From Alphaproteobacteria bacterium (GTDB lineage Bacteria; Pseudomonadota; Alphaproteobacteria; Rhodobacterales; Rhodobacteraceae): a DNA stretch of 64,000 nucleotides. Under the pieces are notes generated by a model. It was not told the DNA's origin, did not search any database, and saw nothing but the letters and a program-made list of their open reading frames with translations. Numbering within the stretch: position 1 is the stretch's first letter; each line of letters starts with the position of its first letter. The stretch covers positions 1 to 64,000 of the forward strand of contig JAUIFH010000004.1 of NCBI GenBank assembly GCA_030429495.1. The letters run 5' to 3'. Positions 55,892 through 64,000 of this stretch are shown here, in pieces. A program made the translations under genes and the position numbers.

Positions 55892-57910
55892 CTACTCCGC
55901 CGCCATCGGTTTGTCGCCGCGCGCCCCGGCCATTGAGGAAAGCTCGGCCATGAGTTGCGAGGCGCGCGCGATCGGGTTCGTCAGGTAGAAGTCCTTGACC
56001 GCATTCACGAAATCGGCCTTTCCCAGGGCCTTCGCCGGCAGCGGCTGCCAGTCGTTTTCCGCGACCGTGTCAATCTGGCCGAGATGCGGATGCGCCGCGA
56101 CCAGTGCCTGCCGCAGAACGGCCAGCGAATCCCACGGCAGCGTCGCGCCGAGTTCGGCGGACAATGCACGCAGGATCGCCCAGTTCTCCTTCGCCTCGCC
56201 GGGAGCAAAGCCCGCCCGCATGGAAAGCTGCGGCCGCCCTTCGGTGTTGACGAACAGGCCATTCTCTTCCGTGTAGGCGGCGGCGGGCAGGATGATGTCG
56301 GCGCGGTGCGCGCCACGGTCGCCGTGGCTGCCCTGATAGATCACCGTCGCGCCCGGCGCGATCTCCACCTCGTCGGCGCCAAGGTTGTAGACCACCTCGA
56401 CCCCGTCGATCGCCTTGGCCAGGCCGCCCTCAGTCACAGCGCCCACATCCATGGCACCCACGCGGCTGGCCGCCGTGTGCAGGACCATCAGCTTCGACTT
56501 GGACTGCTCGCAGATCTTCATCGCTGCGGCCAGCACCGCCACGCCGTCGGCCTCGCGCAGAGCACCTTGCCCCACGATCACCAACGAAGGCGCGTCGAGA
56601 ACGTCGCCGTGATCCCGGTCCAGGGTCGCCTGAAGGGCGGCACGGTCGGTTCCGGCATGGTGATAGGGATAGGTCAGATCGACAGCTTCACCCACCAGAC
56701 CGACGAGCGCGCCATTGGTCCAGGCCTTGCGGATGCGGGCGTTCAGTACCGGCGCTTCGTTGCGTGGGTTGGTCCCGACCAGCAGGATGAATTTCGCGCC
56801 GTCGATATCCTCGATCCGGGCATTTCCGACATAGGCCGAACGGTTGCCTTCGGGCAGCTTCGCGCCATCGGTACGGCATTCGACGGTGCCGCCCTGCCCC
56901 TCGATCAATTGCTTGAGGCTGAACGCGGCCTCAACCGGGGCCAGATCGCCGATCAGGCCCGCAACCTTCTTGCCCTTCATCGCCGTCGCGGCTGCGCTCA
57001 GCGCCTCGGCCCAAGTCGCCTTCCGGAGCTTGCCGCTCTCGCGGATATAGGGCACGTCGAGTCGCTGGCGGCGCAGCCCGTCCCAGACGAAGCGCGTCTT
57101 GTCACTGATCCACTCCTCGTTCACGCCGTCATGGTTGCGCGGCAGGATACGCTTGACCTCACGCCCCTTGGTGTCGACGCGGATGTTCGACCCAAGCGCG
57201 TCCATCACGTCGATGGTCTCGGTCTTGGTCAGTTCCCACGGCCGCGCGGTGAAGGCATACGGTTTGGAGGTCAGCGCGCCGACCGGGCAAAGGTCGATGA
57301 TATTGCCCTGAAGATTGCTGTCCAAAGTGGTGTTCAGGTAGGACGTGATCTCGGCATCCTCGCCCCGGCCCGTCTGGCCCATCTGGGTGATACCCGCGAC
57401 CTCGGTCGTGAAGCGCACACAGCGGGTGCAGGAGATGCAGCGGGTCATCGTCGTGGCCACCAGCGGACCCAGATCGAGGTCTTCGGTCGCCCGCTTCGGC
57501 TCGCGATAGCGGGAGAAATCCACGCCGTAAGCCATTGCCTGGTCTTGCAAATCGCATTCCCCGCCCTGATCGCAGATCGGGCAATCCAATGGATGGTTGA
57601 TCAGCAGGAACTCCATCACGCCTTCGCGCGCCTTCTTGACCATGGGCGAGTTGGTCTTGATCACCGAAGGCTCGCCATTCGGGCCGGGCCGCAGGTCACG
57701 AACCTGCATCGCGCAGGAGGCGGCGGGTTTCGGCGGGCCGCCGACGACCTCCACCAGACACATCCGGCAGTTGCCGGCGATCGACAGGCGTTCGTGATAG
57801 CAGAAGCGCGGGATCTCCACCCCGGCCGCTTCGCAGGCCTGAATGAGCGTCAGCGAGGGATCGACCTCGATTTCGATGCCGTCGATGATGATCGTGCGGA
57901 GGTTGGACAT
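55892..57910 (-). CDS. nuoG: NADH-quinone oxidoreductase subunit G
   Basis: NuoG is the large peripheral Fe-S subunit. The 672-aa product has the 2Fe-2S domain ([29 protein letters not shown], about 29-57), the His-ligated 4Fe-4[18 protein letters not shown] near 105, the [10 protein letters not shown] and [17 protein letters not shown] clusters, and a long molybdopterin-oxidoreductase-like C-domain without the cofactor. It is the mitochondrial NDUFS1 type. A lipoprotein gene lies 3 bases downstream. Confidence 0.97.
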   Translation of the reverse strand: MSNLRTIIIDGIEIEVDPSLTLIQACEAAGVEIPRFCYHERLSIAGNCRMCLVEVVGGPPKPAASCAMQVRDLRPGPNGEPSVIKTNSPMVKKAREGVMEFLLINHPLDCPICDQGGECDLQDQAMAYGVDFSRYREPKRATEDLDLGPLVATTMTRCISCTRCVRFTTEVAGITQMGQTGRGEDAEITSYLNTTLDSNLQGNIIDLCPVGALTSKPYAFTARPWELTKTETIDVMDALGSNIRVDTKGREVKRILPRNHDGVNEEWISDKTRFVWDGLRRQRLDVPYIRESGKLRKATWAEALSAAATAMKGKKVAGLIGDLAPVEAAFSLKQLIEGQGGTVECRTDGAKLPEGNRSAYVGNARIEDIDGAKFILLVGTNPRNEAPVLNARIRKAWTNGALVGLVGEAVDLTYPYHHAGTDRAALQATLDRDHGDVLDAPSLVIVGQGALREADGVAVLAAAMKICEQSKSKLMVLHTAASRVGAMDVGAVTEGGLAKAIDGVEVVYNLGADEVEIAPGATVIYQGSHGDRGAHRADIILPAAAYTEENGLFVNTEGRPQLSMRAGFAPGEAKENWAILRALSAELGATLPWDSLAVLRQALVAAHPHLGQIDTVAENDWQPLPAKALGKADFVNAVKDFYLTNPIARASQLMAELSSMAGARGDKPMAAE

Positions 57911-57985
57911 CAGTTCTTTCCCATTTTCCCGGCCGTTCCCGTCCTTGCCGACCGAACGCCCCTTGACTGTGCCGGTCGCGGCACC

Positions 57986-58423
57986 CTAGCGCGCGACCAG
58001 ATATTTCCCGATCTCGGTTTGTCGCTCCACTTCCAGCCGGCCCGCCGCGCACCAGGTTTCCGCCTGCGTCATGACGATCCTCCGTCGCTGGATATAGGCA
58101 ATGGCCGCGTCCTGAATCTCGAGTTCCGACATGATACCATCCGGATTCTCGGCCCAGCCGGGCACCCCGTTGGCGCCGTATTTCGTGGCCAGCGCGGTCT
58201 GGACCTCATTCTCATGGTCGCGGTTGTACCGGAATTCCCCGCTGCATTGGCGCGAGATCTCCTCGGCGGTTCCCGAGGCGATAGCGGCGCGAACAACGTC
58301 AGCCGGCGCGCGCGTCTTGCGGGCCGGGTCGATTGCGTCCGCGCCATCCGACGCCCCGCAGCCCACGAGCGCGAGAAGCGCGGCCCCGGCAAAACCCGCA
58401 GAGCGGCATGCAGCCATGTTCAT
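57986..58423 (-). CDS. DUF5333-like lipoprotein in the nuo operon
   Basis: The 145-aa product is exported, with a lipobox in LLALVGCGASDG (Cys at about residue 21). The mature helical domain (DVVRAAIASGTAEEISRQCSGEFRYN...; later IMSELEIQDAAIAYIQRRRIVMTQAETWC) resembles DUF5333, found in Rhodobacterales nuo operons. Two Cys residues may pair. GGAGGGG before ATG 58423 gives the start. Function unknown; it lies between the small membrane protein gene and nuoG. Confidence 0.75.
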   Translation of the reverse strand: MNMAACRSAGFAGAALLALVGCGASDGADAIDPARKTRAPADVVRAAIASGTAEEISRQCSGEFRYNRDHENEVQTALATKYGANGVPGWAENPDGIMSELEIQDAAIAYIQRRRIVMTQAETWCAAGRLEVERQTEIGKYLVAR

Positions 58424-58526
58424 GCGCCCCTCCACCTCATTGCGCTGCCACGCGGGCCAAGGCACGGATTGCCGGAGGGCGCGACCAGGCGCCCGACCTT
58501 CAGTTCCGTGTGGTGGTGGCGTGAGT

Positions 58527-58832
58527 TCATTGGACGGATACCTCTGCGCTGCCGGTGCTGGGCCAACGACCGAAGCCGAAACGGACTGCAACTGCCGTCC
58601 AAGCAATTTTGAACACGAGATAGATCGATAGCGCTTCCAACGTCGTCGCAATCCCCCAGTAGATCATCGCCATTGCGAGAATCCACGCAAGCGCGGTCGC
58701 GACCGGAGCAAACGACCAAAGCGCCCCAAGACCAACGCGGCGCAGCGCGCGAAAGAGCCCGAAACTCGCAACCAGATCGAGTACGGCCACTGTTGGCACA
58801 ACGTAGAATGCAACAATTTCGCTCTCGTTCAT
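58527..58832 (-). CDS. Small membrane protein in the nuo operon
   Basis: This 101-aa product is unrecognised. It has three hydrophobic segments (about 6-28, 36-58 and 63-84): VAFYVVPTVAVLDLVASFGLFRALRRV, ALWSFAPVATALAWILAMAMIYWGIA and ALSIYLVFKIAWTAVAVRFGF. It starts one base after the nuoF stop and has an ATG at 58832, so it is very probably co-translated. Its base composition is less GC-rich than that of the neighbours. A complex I accessory role is possible but not shown. Confidence 0.65.
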   Translation of the reverse strand: MNESEIVAFYVVPTVAVLDLVASFGLFRALRRVGLGALWSFAPVATALAWILAMAMIYWGIATTLEALSIYLVFKIAWTAVAVRFGFGRWPSTGSAEVSVQ

Positions 58833-58833
58833 T

Positions 58834-60132
58834 TTACTCCGCCGCCATCGCGCCGGTTCGGCCCGTTTTCTTCGCCTTGATGCGATCCTCGATTTCCTCG
58901 CGGAAGTGGCGCACGAGGCCCTGGATCGGCCAGGCGGCAGCGTCGCCGAGCGCGCAGATCGTGTGGCCCTCGACCTGTTTCGTGACGGAAAGCAGCATGT
59001 CGATCTCCTCGATCTCCGCCTCGCCCTTCACCAGCCGGTCCATGACCCGCATCATCCAGCCGGTCCCTTCGCGGCAGGGGGTGCATTGGCCGCAGGACTC
59101 ATGCTTGTAGAACTTTGACAGCCGCCAGATCGCCTTGATGACGTCGGTCGACTGATCCATCACGATCACCGCCGCCGTCCCGAGGCCCGAGCGCTGCTCG
59201 CGCAGCCAGTCGAAATCCATGATCGCGTCTTCGCACTGCTCGGCGTTCAGCATCGGGACCGAGGACCCGCCCGGAATGACCGCCTTGAGGTTCTTCCAGC
59301 CGCCGCGCACGCCGCCGCAATGCTTCTCCAGCAATTCCTTGAGCGGGATGGACATCGCCTCTTCGACGACGCAGGGGTTGGCGACGTGGCCGGATATGCC
59401 GAAAAGCTTCGTCCCGGTATTGTTGGGCCGCCCGAAGCTGGCGAACCAGTCCGCGCCGCGCCGCAGGATCGTCGGTACGACCGCGATGCTCTCGACGTTG
59501 TTGACCGTGGTCGGGCAGCCGTAAAGCCCCGCACCCGCCGGGAACGGCGGCTTCATCCGCGGCATGCCCTTCTTGCCTTCAAGACTTTCCAGAAGCGCGG
59601 TTTCCTCGCCGCAGATATAGGCGCCCGCGCCGTGATGAAGGTAGAGATCGAAATCGAAACCGGACTTGCAGGCGTTCTTGCCGATCAGCCCGGCGTCGTA
59701 GCAGGCGTCGATCGCGGCCTGCAGCGCCTCGCGCTCGCGGATATATTCGCCCCGGATATAGATGTAGCAGGCATTCGCCCCCATCGCGAAGGAGGCGATC
59801 AGGCAGCCCTCGATCAGCGTATGCGGATCGTGGCGCATGATCTCCCTGTCCTTGCAGGTGCCGGGCTCGGATTCGTCGGCATTCACGACGAGGTAGGAGG
59901 GGCGCCCATCCGACTGTTTCGGCATGAAGGACCATTTCAGCCCGGTCGGAAAGCCCGCCCCGCCCCGGCCGCGCAGACCGGAGGCCTTGACCTCGTCGAT
60001 GATCGCATCGCGCCCGCGCGCGAGGATTTCCCGCGTGCCGTTCCAGTGGCCGCGCTTCTTCGCGCCCGCGAGGGAGCGGTCGTGCATCCCGTAGAGGTTG
60101 GTAAAGATCCGGTCCTGATCTTTCAGCATCAT
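58834..60132 (-). CDS. nuoF: NADH-quinone oxidoreductase subunit F
   Basis: NuoF binds NADH and FMN and holds the 4Fe-4S cluster N3. The 432-aa product has the FMN/NADH loop [21 protein letters not shown] near residue 60, the [15 protein letters not shown]-type [16 protein letters not shown] near 90, [18 protein letters not shown] near 175 and the cluster motif [16 protein letters not shown] near 345. The start overlaps the DUF5337 stop by 4 bases. The next gene begins one base after its stop. Confidence 0.97.
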   Translation of the reverse strand: MMLKDQDRIFTNLYGMHDRSLAGAKKRGHWNGTREILARGRDAIIDEVKASGLRGRGGAGFPTGLKWSFMPKQSDGRPSYLVVNADESEPGTCKDREIMRHDPHTLIEGCLIASFAMGANACYIYIRGEYIREREALQAAIDACYDAGLIGKNACKSGFDFDLYLHHGAGAYICGEETALLESLEGKKGMPRMKPPFPAGAGLYGCPTTVNNVESIAVVPTILRRGADWFASFGRPNNTGTKLFGISGHVANPCVVEEAMSIPLKELLEKHCGGVRGGWKNLKAVIPGGSSVPMLNAEQCEDAIMDFDWLREQRSGLGTAAVIVMDQSTDVIKAIWRLSKFYKHESCGQCTPCREGTGWMMRVMDRLVKGEAEIEEIDMLLSVTKQVEGHTICALGDAAAWPIQGLVRHFREEIEDRIKAKKTGRTGAMAAE

Positions 60133-60344
60133 GGTTCCTCATTTCCCTGGCGCTGCTGACGCCGCCAGATCCGCCAGGTTACGGCCAGCGCCCAGATGAA
60201 CGCTGCCAGTGCGGCCAGGTCGAACAGGAAGACATAGCGGGTATCCCAACCGGCCTTCCCTCCCAGCCATTGCGCCCCGAGCCACAGGACCATCGTCGCC
60301 GCGATCACCACCGCCACAAGGCGGGCTTCGCGGGCAAGGGTCAT
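60129..60344 (-). CDS. DUF5337 small membrane protein
   Basis: The 71-aa product has two membrane segments (about 8-30 and 38-56) with [40 protein letters not shown], matching DUF5337, a Rhodobacterales nuo-operon family of unknown function. ACAGGAC before ATG 60344 supports the start. The stop overlaps the nuoF start (ATGA, 60129-60132), so it is translated with NuoF. Confidence 0.8.
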   Translation of the reverse strand: MTLAREARLVAVVIAATMVLWLGAQWLGGKAGWDTRYVFLFDLAALAAFIWALAVTWRIWRRQQRQGNEEP

Positions 60345-60376
60345 GTCCTGTCGCTCAGGCCTCGTCATTCATGCCC

Positions 60377-61039
60377 TCATTTCGCGCCCGCCTTCCGGGC
60401 GCGCTTGGAAAACTCGGTGCTCCCGCCCTTGGCCAGCAGCTTGGCCTGCTTGACCCATTCGTCACGGGTAATGCGGCCGTGAAAGCCCACCATCTTTTCG
60501 TCGACGAAGGCGATGTCCTTCGCCTTCCACGCGGCGATCTGGTCGAAATGCCAGACCCCAACCTCGTTCAGAAGGGCCTCGAGCTTCGGCCCGACCCCCT
60601 TGATAAGCTTCAGGTCGTCCGCCCGGCCTTCGCGCGGCGCGGAGAGGAGTTCCGGCGCGGCGATCGGCTCGTCCTTGGACTTCGCGAGTGCCGCGTCAAG
60701 ACCGGCGGCAAGGCCGGGGGCGGCGTCGCGGGCCACCGGCTCTTCAACCGGCGGCGTCGGATCGGCAGCGAGCGGCGCAGGTTCCGGCGTCACGACCGGG
60801 GCGGAAGCCGGCCCGGCGAGCGGGGCGGCCTGCACGGGTGCAGTATCGACCGCCTGGCCGCAGAAGACAGCGCCCAGCACGAAACCGAGCACGGCGCAGA
60901 CGACAAGTCCTATGACGAGCGACGCGAGAAACGAATAGCCGGCACCGAACAGGAAAACGAGCGCCACCAGCGCCCCCGCGACCGCCGCCGCGATCCAGGA
61001 CGTCCTGCGGCAATCCTCACTTCTGGTTCCCGACATCAC
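60377..61039 (-). CDS. Membrane-anchored HHH-domain protein, NuoE paralogue
   Basis: The 220-aa product has a short cytosolic N-terminus, two close membrane helices (about 14-60), an Ala/Pro linker, and a C-terminal domain of about 85 residues ([41 protein letters not shown]...). That domain has the helix-hairpin-helix look (IKGVGPKLE) and is nearly the same as the C-terminus of the adjacent NuoE. It lies 22 bases after nuoE and 32 before the DUF5337 gene. Role unknown; it might dock to or regulate complex I. Confidence 0.8.
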   Translation of the reverse strand: MMSGTRSEDCRRTSWIAAAVAGALVALVFLFGAGYSFLASLVIGLVVCAVLGFVLGAVFCGQAVDTAPVQAAPLAGPASAPVVTPEPAPLAADPTPPVEEPVARDAAPGLAAGLDAALAKSKDEPIAAPELLSAPREGRADDLKLIKGVGPKLEALLNEVGVWHFDQIAAWKAKDIAFVDEKMVGFHGRITRDEWVKQAKLLAKGGSTEFSKRARKAGAK

Positions 61040-61061
61040 TCCAACTCCCAGCTACTGGTTC

Positions 61062-62195
61062 TCAGTACACGTCGCCTTTCTTCACTCGCTTCGAGAACTC
61101 GGTCTGGCCGCCGGAAGCGAGCAGCGTCGCCTGCTCGATCCAGTTGTCGCGGCTCGCCCGGCCCTTGAACCCTTCGAGGTTGTCGTCGACCCATGCCAGC
61201 TCATCTGCCGTCCATTTCGCAACCTGGTCGAAATGATAGAACCCGAGGCTGTTGAGAAGCTTCTCCAGCTTCGGTCCGACACCCTTGATCATCTTCAGAT
61301 CGTCCGCCCCGCCCTTGCGCGGCTCCTTCAGCGCGCGGGGCTTCTTCGGCTTGCCCGAAGCCGCCTTCGGGGCAGCCTCTTTCGCGGCCGGCTCGGCGGC
61401 TTTTGTCGGCGCCTTCGGCTTCGCCGGGGCCTTGGCCTTTGCGGCGGCCTTGGGTTTGACGGGTGCGGCCACATCGCCCGCGCCACCCTTACCGAGCCAA
61501 GGTGTCAGGAGCGGCACCTCGGTGCCGTCGATGCGCTTGATCGTATCGCCGATATCGGCCGCGAGCTGGGCAGAGGCATTGAATTTCGTCCGCCCGCTTT
61601 CGAATTCCTTGAGGCTCGTCAGCCCCTTGAGCGGTTCGGATGCATAACGGCCGTTCTGCGGACCCGGCGCCGGGACTTTGCCGGCGGCCATGTCGTCGAG
61701 AAGCCGGGAAAGGCTCTCGACCGTCAGGTCCTCGTAATAATCCTTACCGATCTGGGCCATGGGCGCGTTGGTGCAGGCGCCGAGGCATTCGACCTCTTCC
61801 CAGCTGAACTTGCCGTCGGCGGAAAGCTGATGCGCGTTCGGCGCGATCTTTTCCTTGCAGACACGGATCAGGTCCTCGGCCCCGCAGATCATGCAGGAGG
61901 TCGTGCCGCAGATCTGGATATGCGCAACGGAACCAACGGGTTGCAGCTGAAACATGAAGTAGAAGGTCGCTACTTCCAGCGCCCTTATATGCGCCATGCC
62001 CAGCATGTCGGCGACATGTTCGATGGCCGCGCGGGAGAGCCAGCCCTCCTGCTCCTGCGCCCGCCACAGAAGCGGGATGATGGCGCTGGCTTGACGGCCC
62101 TCGGGGTACTTGGTGATCTGCCCCTTCGCCCAGGCGAGGTTCGCAGGCGTGAATTCGAAAGAGGCGGGCTGTTCGTGGTACAGGCGGCGGAGCAT
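61062..62195 (-). CDS. nuoE: NADH-quinone oxidoreductase subunit E with C-terminal HHH extension
   Basis: NuoE holds the off-path 2Fe-2S cluster N1a. The 377-aa product is over twice the E. coli length. Residues 1-200 are the normal subunit ([63 protein letters not shown]). Then come a spacer, a Lys/Ala/Pro-rich linker (about 250-290) and a C-terminal domain (about 293-377) matching the HHH domain of the next gene. A C-terminal extension is typical of Rhodobacterales NuoE. Start ATG 62195. Confidence 0.93.
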   Translation of the reverse strand: MLRRLYHEQPASFEFTPANLAWAKGQITKYPEGRQASAIIPLLWRAQEQEGWLSRAAIEHVADMLGMAHIRALEVATFYFMFQLQPVGSVAHIQICGTTSCMICGAEDLIRVCKEKIAPNAHQLSADGKFSWEEVECLGACTNAPMAQIGKDYYEDLTVESLSRLLDDMAAGKVPAPGPQNGRYASEPLKGLTSLKEFESGRTKFNASAQLAADIGDTIKRIDGTEVPLLTPWLGKGGAGDVAAPVKPKAAAKAKAPAKPKAPTKAAEPAAKEAAPKAASGKPKKPRALKEPRKGGADDLKMIKGVGPKLEKLLNSLGFYHFDQVAKWTADELAWVDDNLEGFKGRASRDNWIEQATLLASGGQTEFSKRVKKGDVY

Positions 62196-62197
62196 TC

Positions 62198-62245
62198 GGT
62201 CAGATCCTACTGCAACGTGGAAGAGAGCCAGAATACGATCTGACC
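62198..62245 (-). promoter_or_regulatory. Hairpin spanning the nuoE ribosome binding site
   Basis: In the 112-base gap between nuoD and nuoE, ggtcagatc (62198-62206) and gatctgacc (62237-62245) are a perfect 9-bp inverted repeat. Read on the minus strand the second arm includes part of the AGTAGGATC ribosome binding site, 3 to 10 bases before the nuoE start. Pairing could limit NuoE translation. Confidence 0.5.
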
Positions 62246-62307
62246 CGTAGGAATAGCGTAAGGGATAAACCCAGCAGCAATACCCAAGGTTATTGCGGCC
62301 ACCAAGA

Positions 62308-63531
62308 TCACCGGTCGATCTCCCCGAACACGACATCCATCGTGCCGATGATCGCGGCGACGTCGGCCAGAAGGTGGCCCTTGGCCATCCAGTCTATGGA
62401 TTGGAGGTGCGGATAGCCGGGCGCGCGGATCTTGGCGCGGTAGGGTTTGTTCGACCCGTCGGCGACCAGGTAGACGCCGAACTCGCCCTTGGGCGCCTCG
62501 ATGGCGGCATAGACCTCGCCCGCTGGGACGTGGAAGCCCTCGGTGTAAAGCTTGAAGTGATGGATCAGCGCCTCCATCGACCGCTTCATCTCGCCCCGTT
62601 TCGGCGGGGTGATCTTGCCGCGCGCCAGCACATCACCCTTGCCCTCGGGCGCACGGAGTTTCGCGATGGCCTGATGGATGATCGACGTCGATTGACGCAT
62701 CTCTTCCATCCGGCAAAGGTAACGGTCATAGCAGTCGCCGTTCTTGCCGACCGGGATATTGAAGTCGAACTCGTCATAGCACTCATAGGGCTGCGCCCGG
62801 CGCAGGTCCCAGGCCATGCCCGAGCCGCGCACCATGACGCCGGAATAGCCCCAGCGCAGCACGTCTTCCTCGTGCACGATGCCGATATCGGCGTTGCGCT
62901 GCTTGAAGATGCGGTTTTCCGTCAGAAGCCCGTCGAGATCGTCGATGACCTTCGGGAATTCCGTCGCCCATTCCTCGATATCGTTCAGAAGGTCGTCGGG
63001 CAGGTCCTGATGCACGCCGCCGGGGCGGAAATAGGCGGCGTGAAGCCGCGCGCCGCAGGCCCGTTCGTAGAAGACCATGAGCTTTTCGCGTTCCTCGAAG
63101 CCCCAGAGCGGCGGGGTCAGCGCGCCGACGTCAAGGGCCTGCGTCGTCACGTTCAGCAGGTGGTTCAGGATACGGCCAATCTCGGAATACAGCACCCGGA
63201 TCAACTGCCCCCGGCGCGGCACGACGGTGCCGGTCAGCTTCTCGATCGCGAGGCACCAGGCATGTTCCTGGTTCATCGGCGCCACATAGTCGAGCCGGTC
63301 GAAATACGGCAGGTTCTGAAGGTAGGTGCGGCTTTCCATCAGCTTCTCGGTACCGCGATGGAGCAGCCCGATATGCGGGTCACAACGTTCCACAACCTCG
63401 CCGTCAAGCTCAAGCACCAGCCGCAAAACGCCATGCGCCGCAGGGTGTTGCGGGCCAAAGTTGATGTTGAAGTTGCGGATCCGCTGTTCGCCGGTCAGCG
63501 CGTCTTCATAACCACGGGAACCGTCCATCAT
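62308..63531 (-). CDS. nuoD: NADH-quinone oxidoreductase subunit D
   Basis: NuoD is the 49-kDa-type subunit that forms the quinone-reducing site. The 407-aa product has [25 protein letters not shown] near residue 20 (the conserved His of the quinone site), [13 protein letters not shown], the [27 protein letters not shown] core and the C-terminal [10 protein letters not shown]. It is separate from nuoC (not fused). The start overlaps the nuoC stop by 4 bases (63528-63531). Confidence 0.97.
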   Translation of the reverse strand: MMDGSRGYEDALTGEQRIRNFNINFGPQHPAAHGVLRLVLELDGEVVERCDPHIGLLHRGTEKLMESRTYLQNLPYFDRLDYVAPMNQEHAWCLAIEKLTGTVVPRRGQLIRVLYSEIGRILNHLLNVTTQALDVGALTPPLWGFEEREKLMVFYERACGARLHAAYFRPGGVHQDLPDDLLNDIEEWATEFPKVIDDLDGLLTENRIFKQRNADIGIVHEEDVLRWGYSGVMVRGSGMAWDLRRAQPYECYDEFDFNIPVGKNGDCYDRYLCRMEEMRQSTSIIHQAIAKLRAPEGKGDVLARGKITPPKRGEMKRSMEALIHHFKLYTEGFHVPAGEVYAAIEAPKGEFGVYLVADGSNKPYRAKIRAPGYPHLQSIDWMAKGHLLADVAAIIGTMDVVFGEIDR

Positions 63532-64000
63532 TTCGCCCCCTGTTTTTCGTCGCCCGGCAGGATGTATTCCGCGCCCTCCCAGGGGGACATGAAATCGAAC
63601 TGCCGGTAGTCCTGCACCAGTTTCACCGGCTCATAGACGACGCGTTTCAGCGCCTCGTCATAGCGCACCTCGGTATAGCCCGTGGTCGGGAAGTCCTTCC
63701 GGAGCGGATGGCCCCGGAAGCCGTAGTCCGTAAGAATGCGCCGCAGGTCGGAGTGACCCGAGAAGATGATCCCGAACATGTCGTAGACCTCCCGCTCGAA
63801 CCAGTTGGCCGAGGGGTGGATGCCGGTGATCGAGGGCACCATCTCATCCTCGCGGCACTGCACGCGGATGCGGATGCGCGCGTTCTGGTACATCGAGAGG
63901 AAATGGTAGACGACATCGAACCGCGCTACGCGTTCCGGGTAGTCGACCGCCGTGATGTCGACGAGCGTCCCGAACCGGCAGGTCCGGTCGGCGCGCAGGA
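63528..64000 (-). CDS. nuoC: NADH-quinone oxidoreductase subunit C, partial
   Basis: About 156 C-terminal residues of the 30-kDa-type NuoC are in the window; the N-terminus lies beyond 64000. Visible are the [28 protein letters not shown] region, [49 protein letters not shown], which is the most conserved stretch of the family, and a short tail ending DEKQGAK. It is the first gene of the leftward nuo operon that is visible here. nuoA and nuoB are expected further upstream. Confidence 0.96.
   Translation of the reverse strand, partial: LRADRTCRFGTLVDITAVDYPERVARFDVVYHFLSMYQNARIRIRVQCREDEMVPSITGIHPSANWFEREVYDMFGIIFSGHSDLRRILTDYGFRGHPLRKDFPTTGYTEVRYDEALKRVVYEPVKLVQDYRQFDFMSPWEGAEYILPGDEKQGAK

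Noticed and set aside
55955-58612. 885-codon plus-strand open frame opposite nuoG and the DUF5333-like gene
   Set aside because: It is the longest open frame in the window but antisense to nuoG; GC-rich codon use suppresses stops on the other strand.

Overview
This is a chromosomal core region of a high-GC alphaproteobacterium. The best fit is Rhodobacterales (Rhodobacteraceae/Paracoccaceae). The grounds are the C-terminally extended NuoE, the nuo operon interleaved with DUF5333- and DUF5337-type genes, the nuoN-birA-coaX-rnj tail, the paired MoxR/VWA and XdhC/molybdopterin-binding accessory genes, and a dispersed intergenic repeat that I recall from this family. No plasmid, phage, insertion sequence, CRISPR array, tRNA or rRNA gene was recognised. 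No gap between genes exceeds 300 bases.

Layout. About 0.3-2.4 kb: an Ala/Glu-rich anchored protein, then infC (apparent AUA start) and rlmJ. About 2.4-9.2 kb: a leftward run with accessory proteins for molybdenum hydroxylases (MoxR/CoxD ATPase, CoxE-type VWA protein, XdhC, molybdopterin-binding protein), with an OmpA-family protein and a DUF1203 protein between them. About 9.3-14.5 kb: three membrane transporters, a family-2-like glycosyltransferase and a hydrolase-fold protein without the catalytic serine. About 14.5-15.8 kb: a small lipoprotein and a DUF2189 membrane protein on the minus strand. About 16-28 kb, mostly rightward: pyrC, pyrE, dnaB, a DUF1194 protein, alr, an MlaE/MlaF-type lipid ABC pair, a PqiA-like protein, radA, cvpA, purF and a DUF1284 protein. 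About 28-32 kb: bioY facing left, an SDR gene, then surE-pcm-nlpD. About 32-35 kb, leftward: a DUF815 ATPase and tatABC. About 35-44 kb: a WYL-type regulator with a strong palindromic operator candidate, a lone ABC ATPase, an atypical SDR, a Hint-domain protein, prfC, an amidase, a family-25 glycosyltransferase and an RhlE-type helicase.

From 64 kb leftward to 44 kb there is one very long operon. It starts inside nuoC and runs nuoC-D-E, an HHH-domain gene, a DUF5337 gene, nuoF, a small membrane protein, a DUF5333-like lipoprotein, nuoG, a second lipoprotein, nuoH-I, a carboxymuconolactone-decarboxylase-like gene, nuoJ-K-L-M-N, birA, coaX and RNase J. The catalytic NADH:ubiquinone oxidoreductase (complex I) is therefore encoded with six non-canonical genes. 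One of them shares a duplicated C-terminal HHH domain with NuoE.

I found no clear new defence or mobile system. The most useful leads are the extra genes and RNA structures inside the nuo operon, the operator-like palindrome at the WYL regulator gene, the AUA start of infC, the dispersed repeat family (including an inverted pair between pyrC and pyrE), and several enzymes missing canonical catalytic residues. Gene identities come from motif recognition by eye. Start sites are judged from ribosome binding sites and family N-termini.
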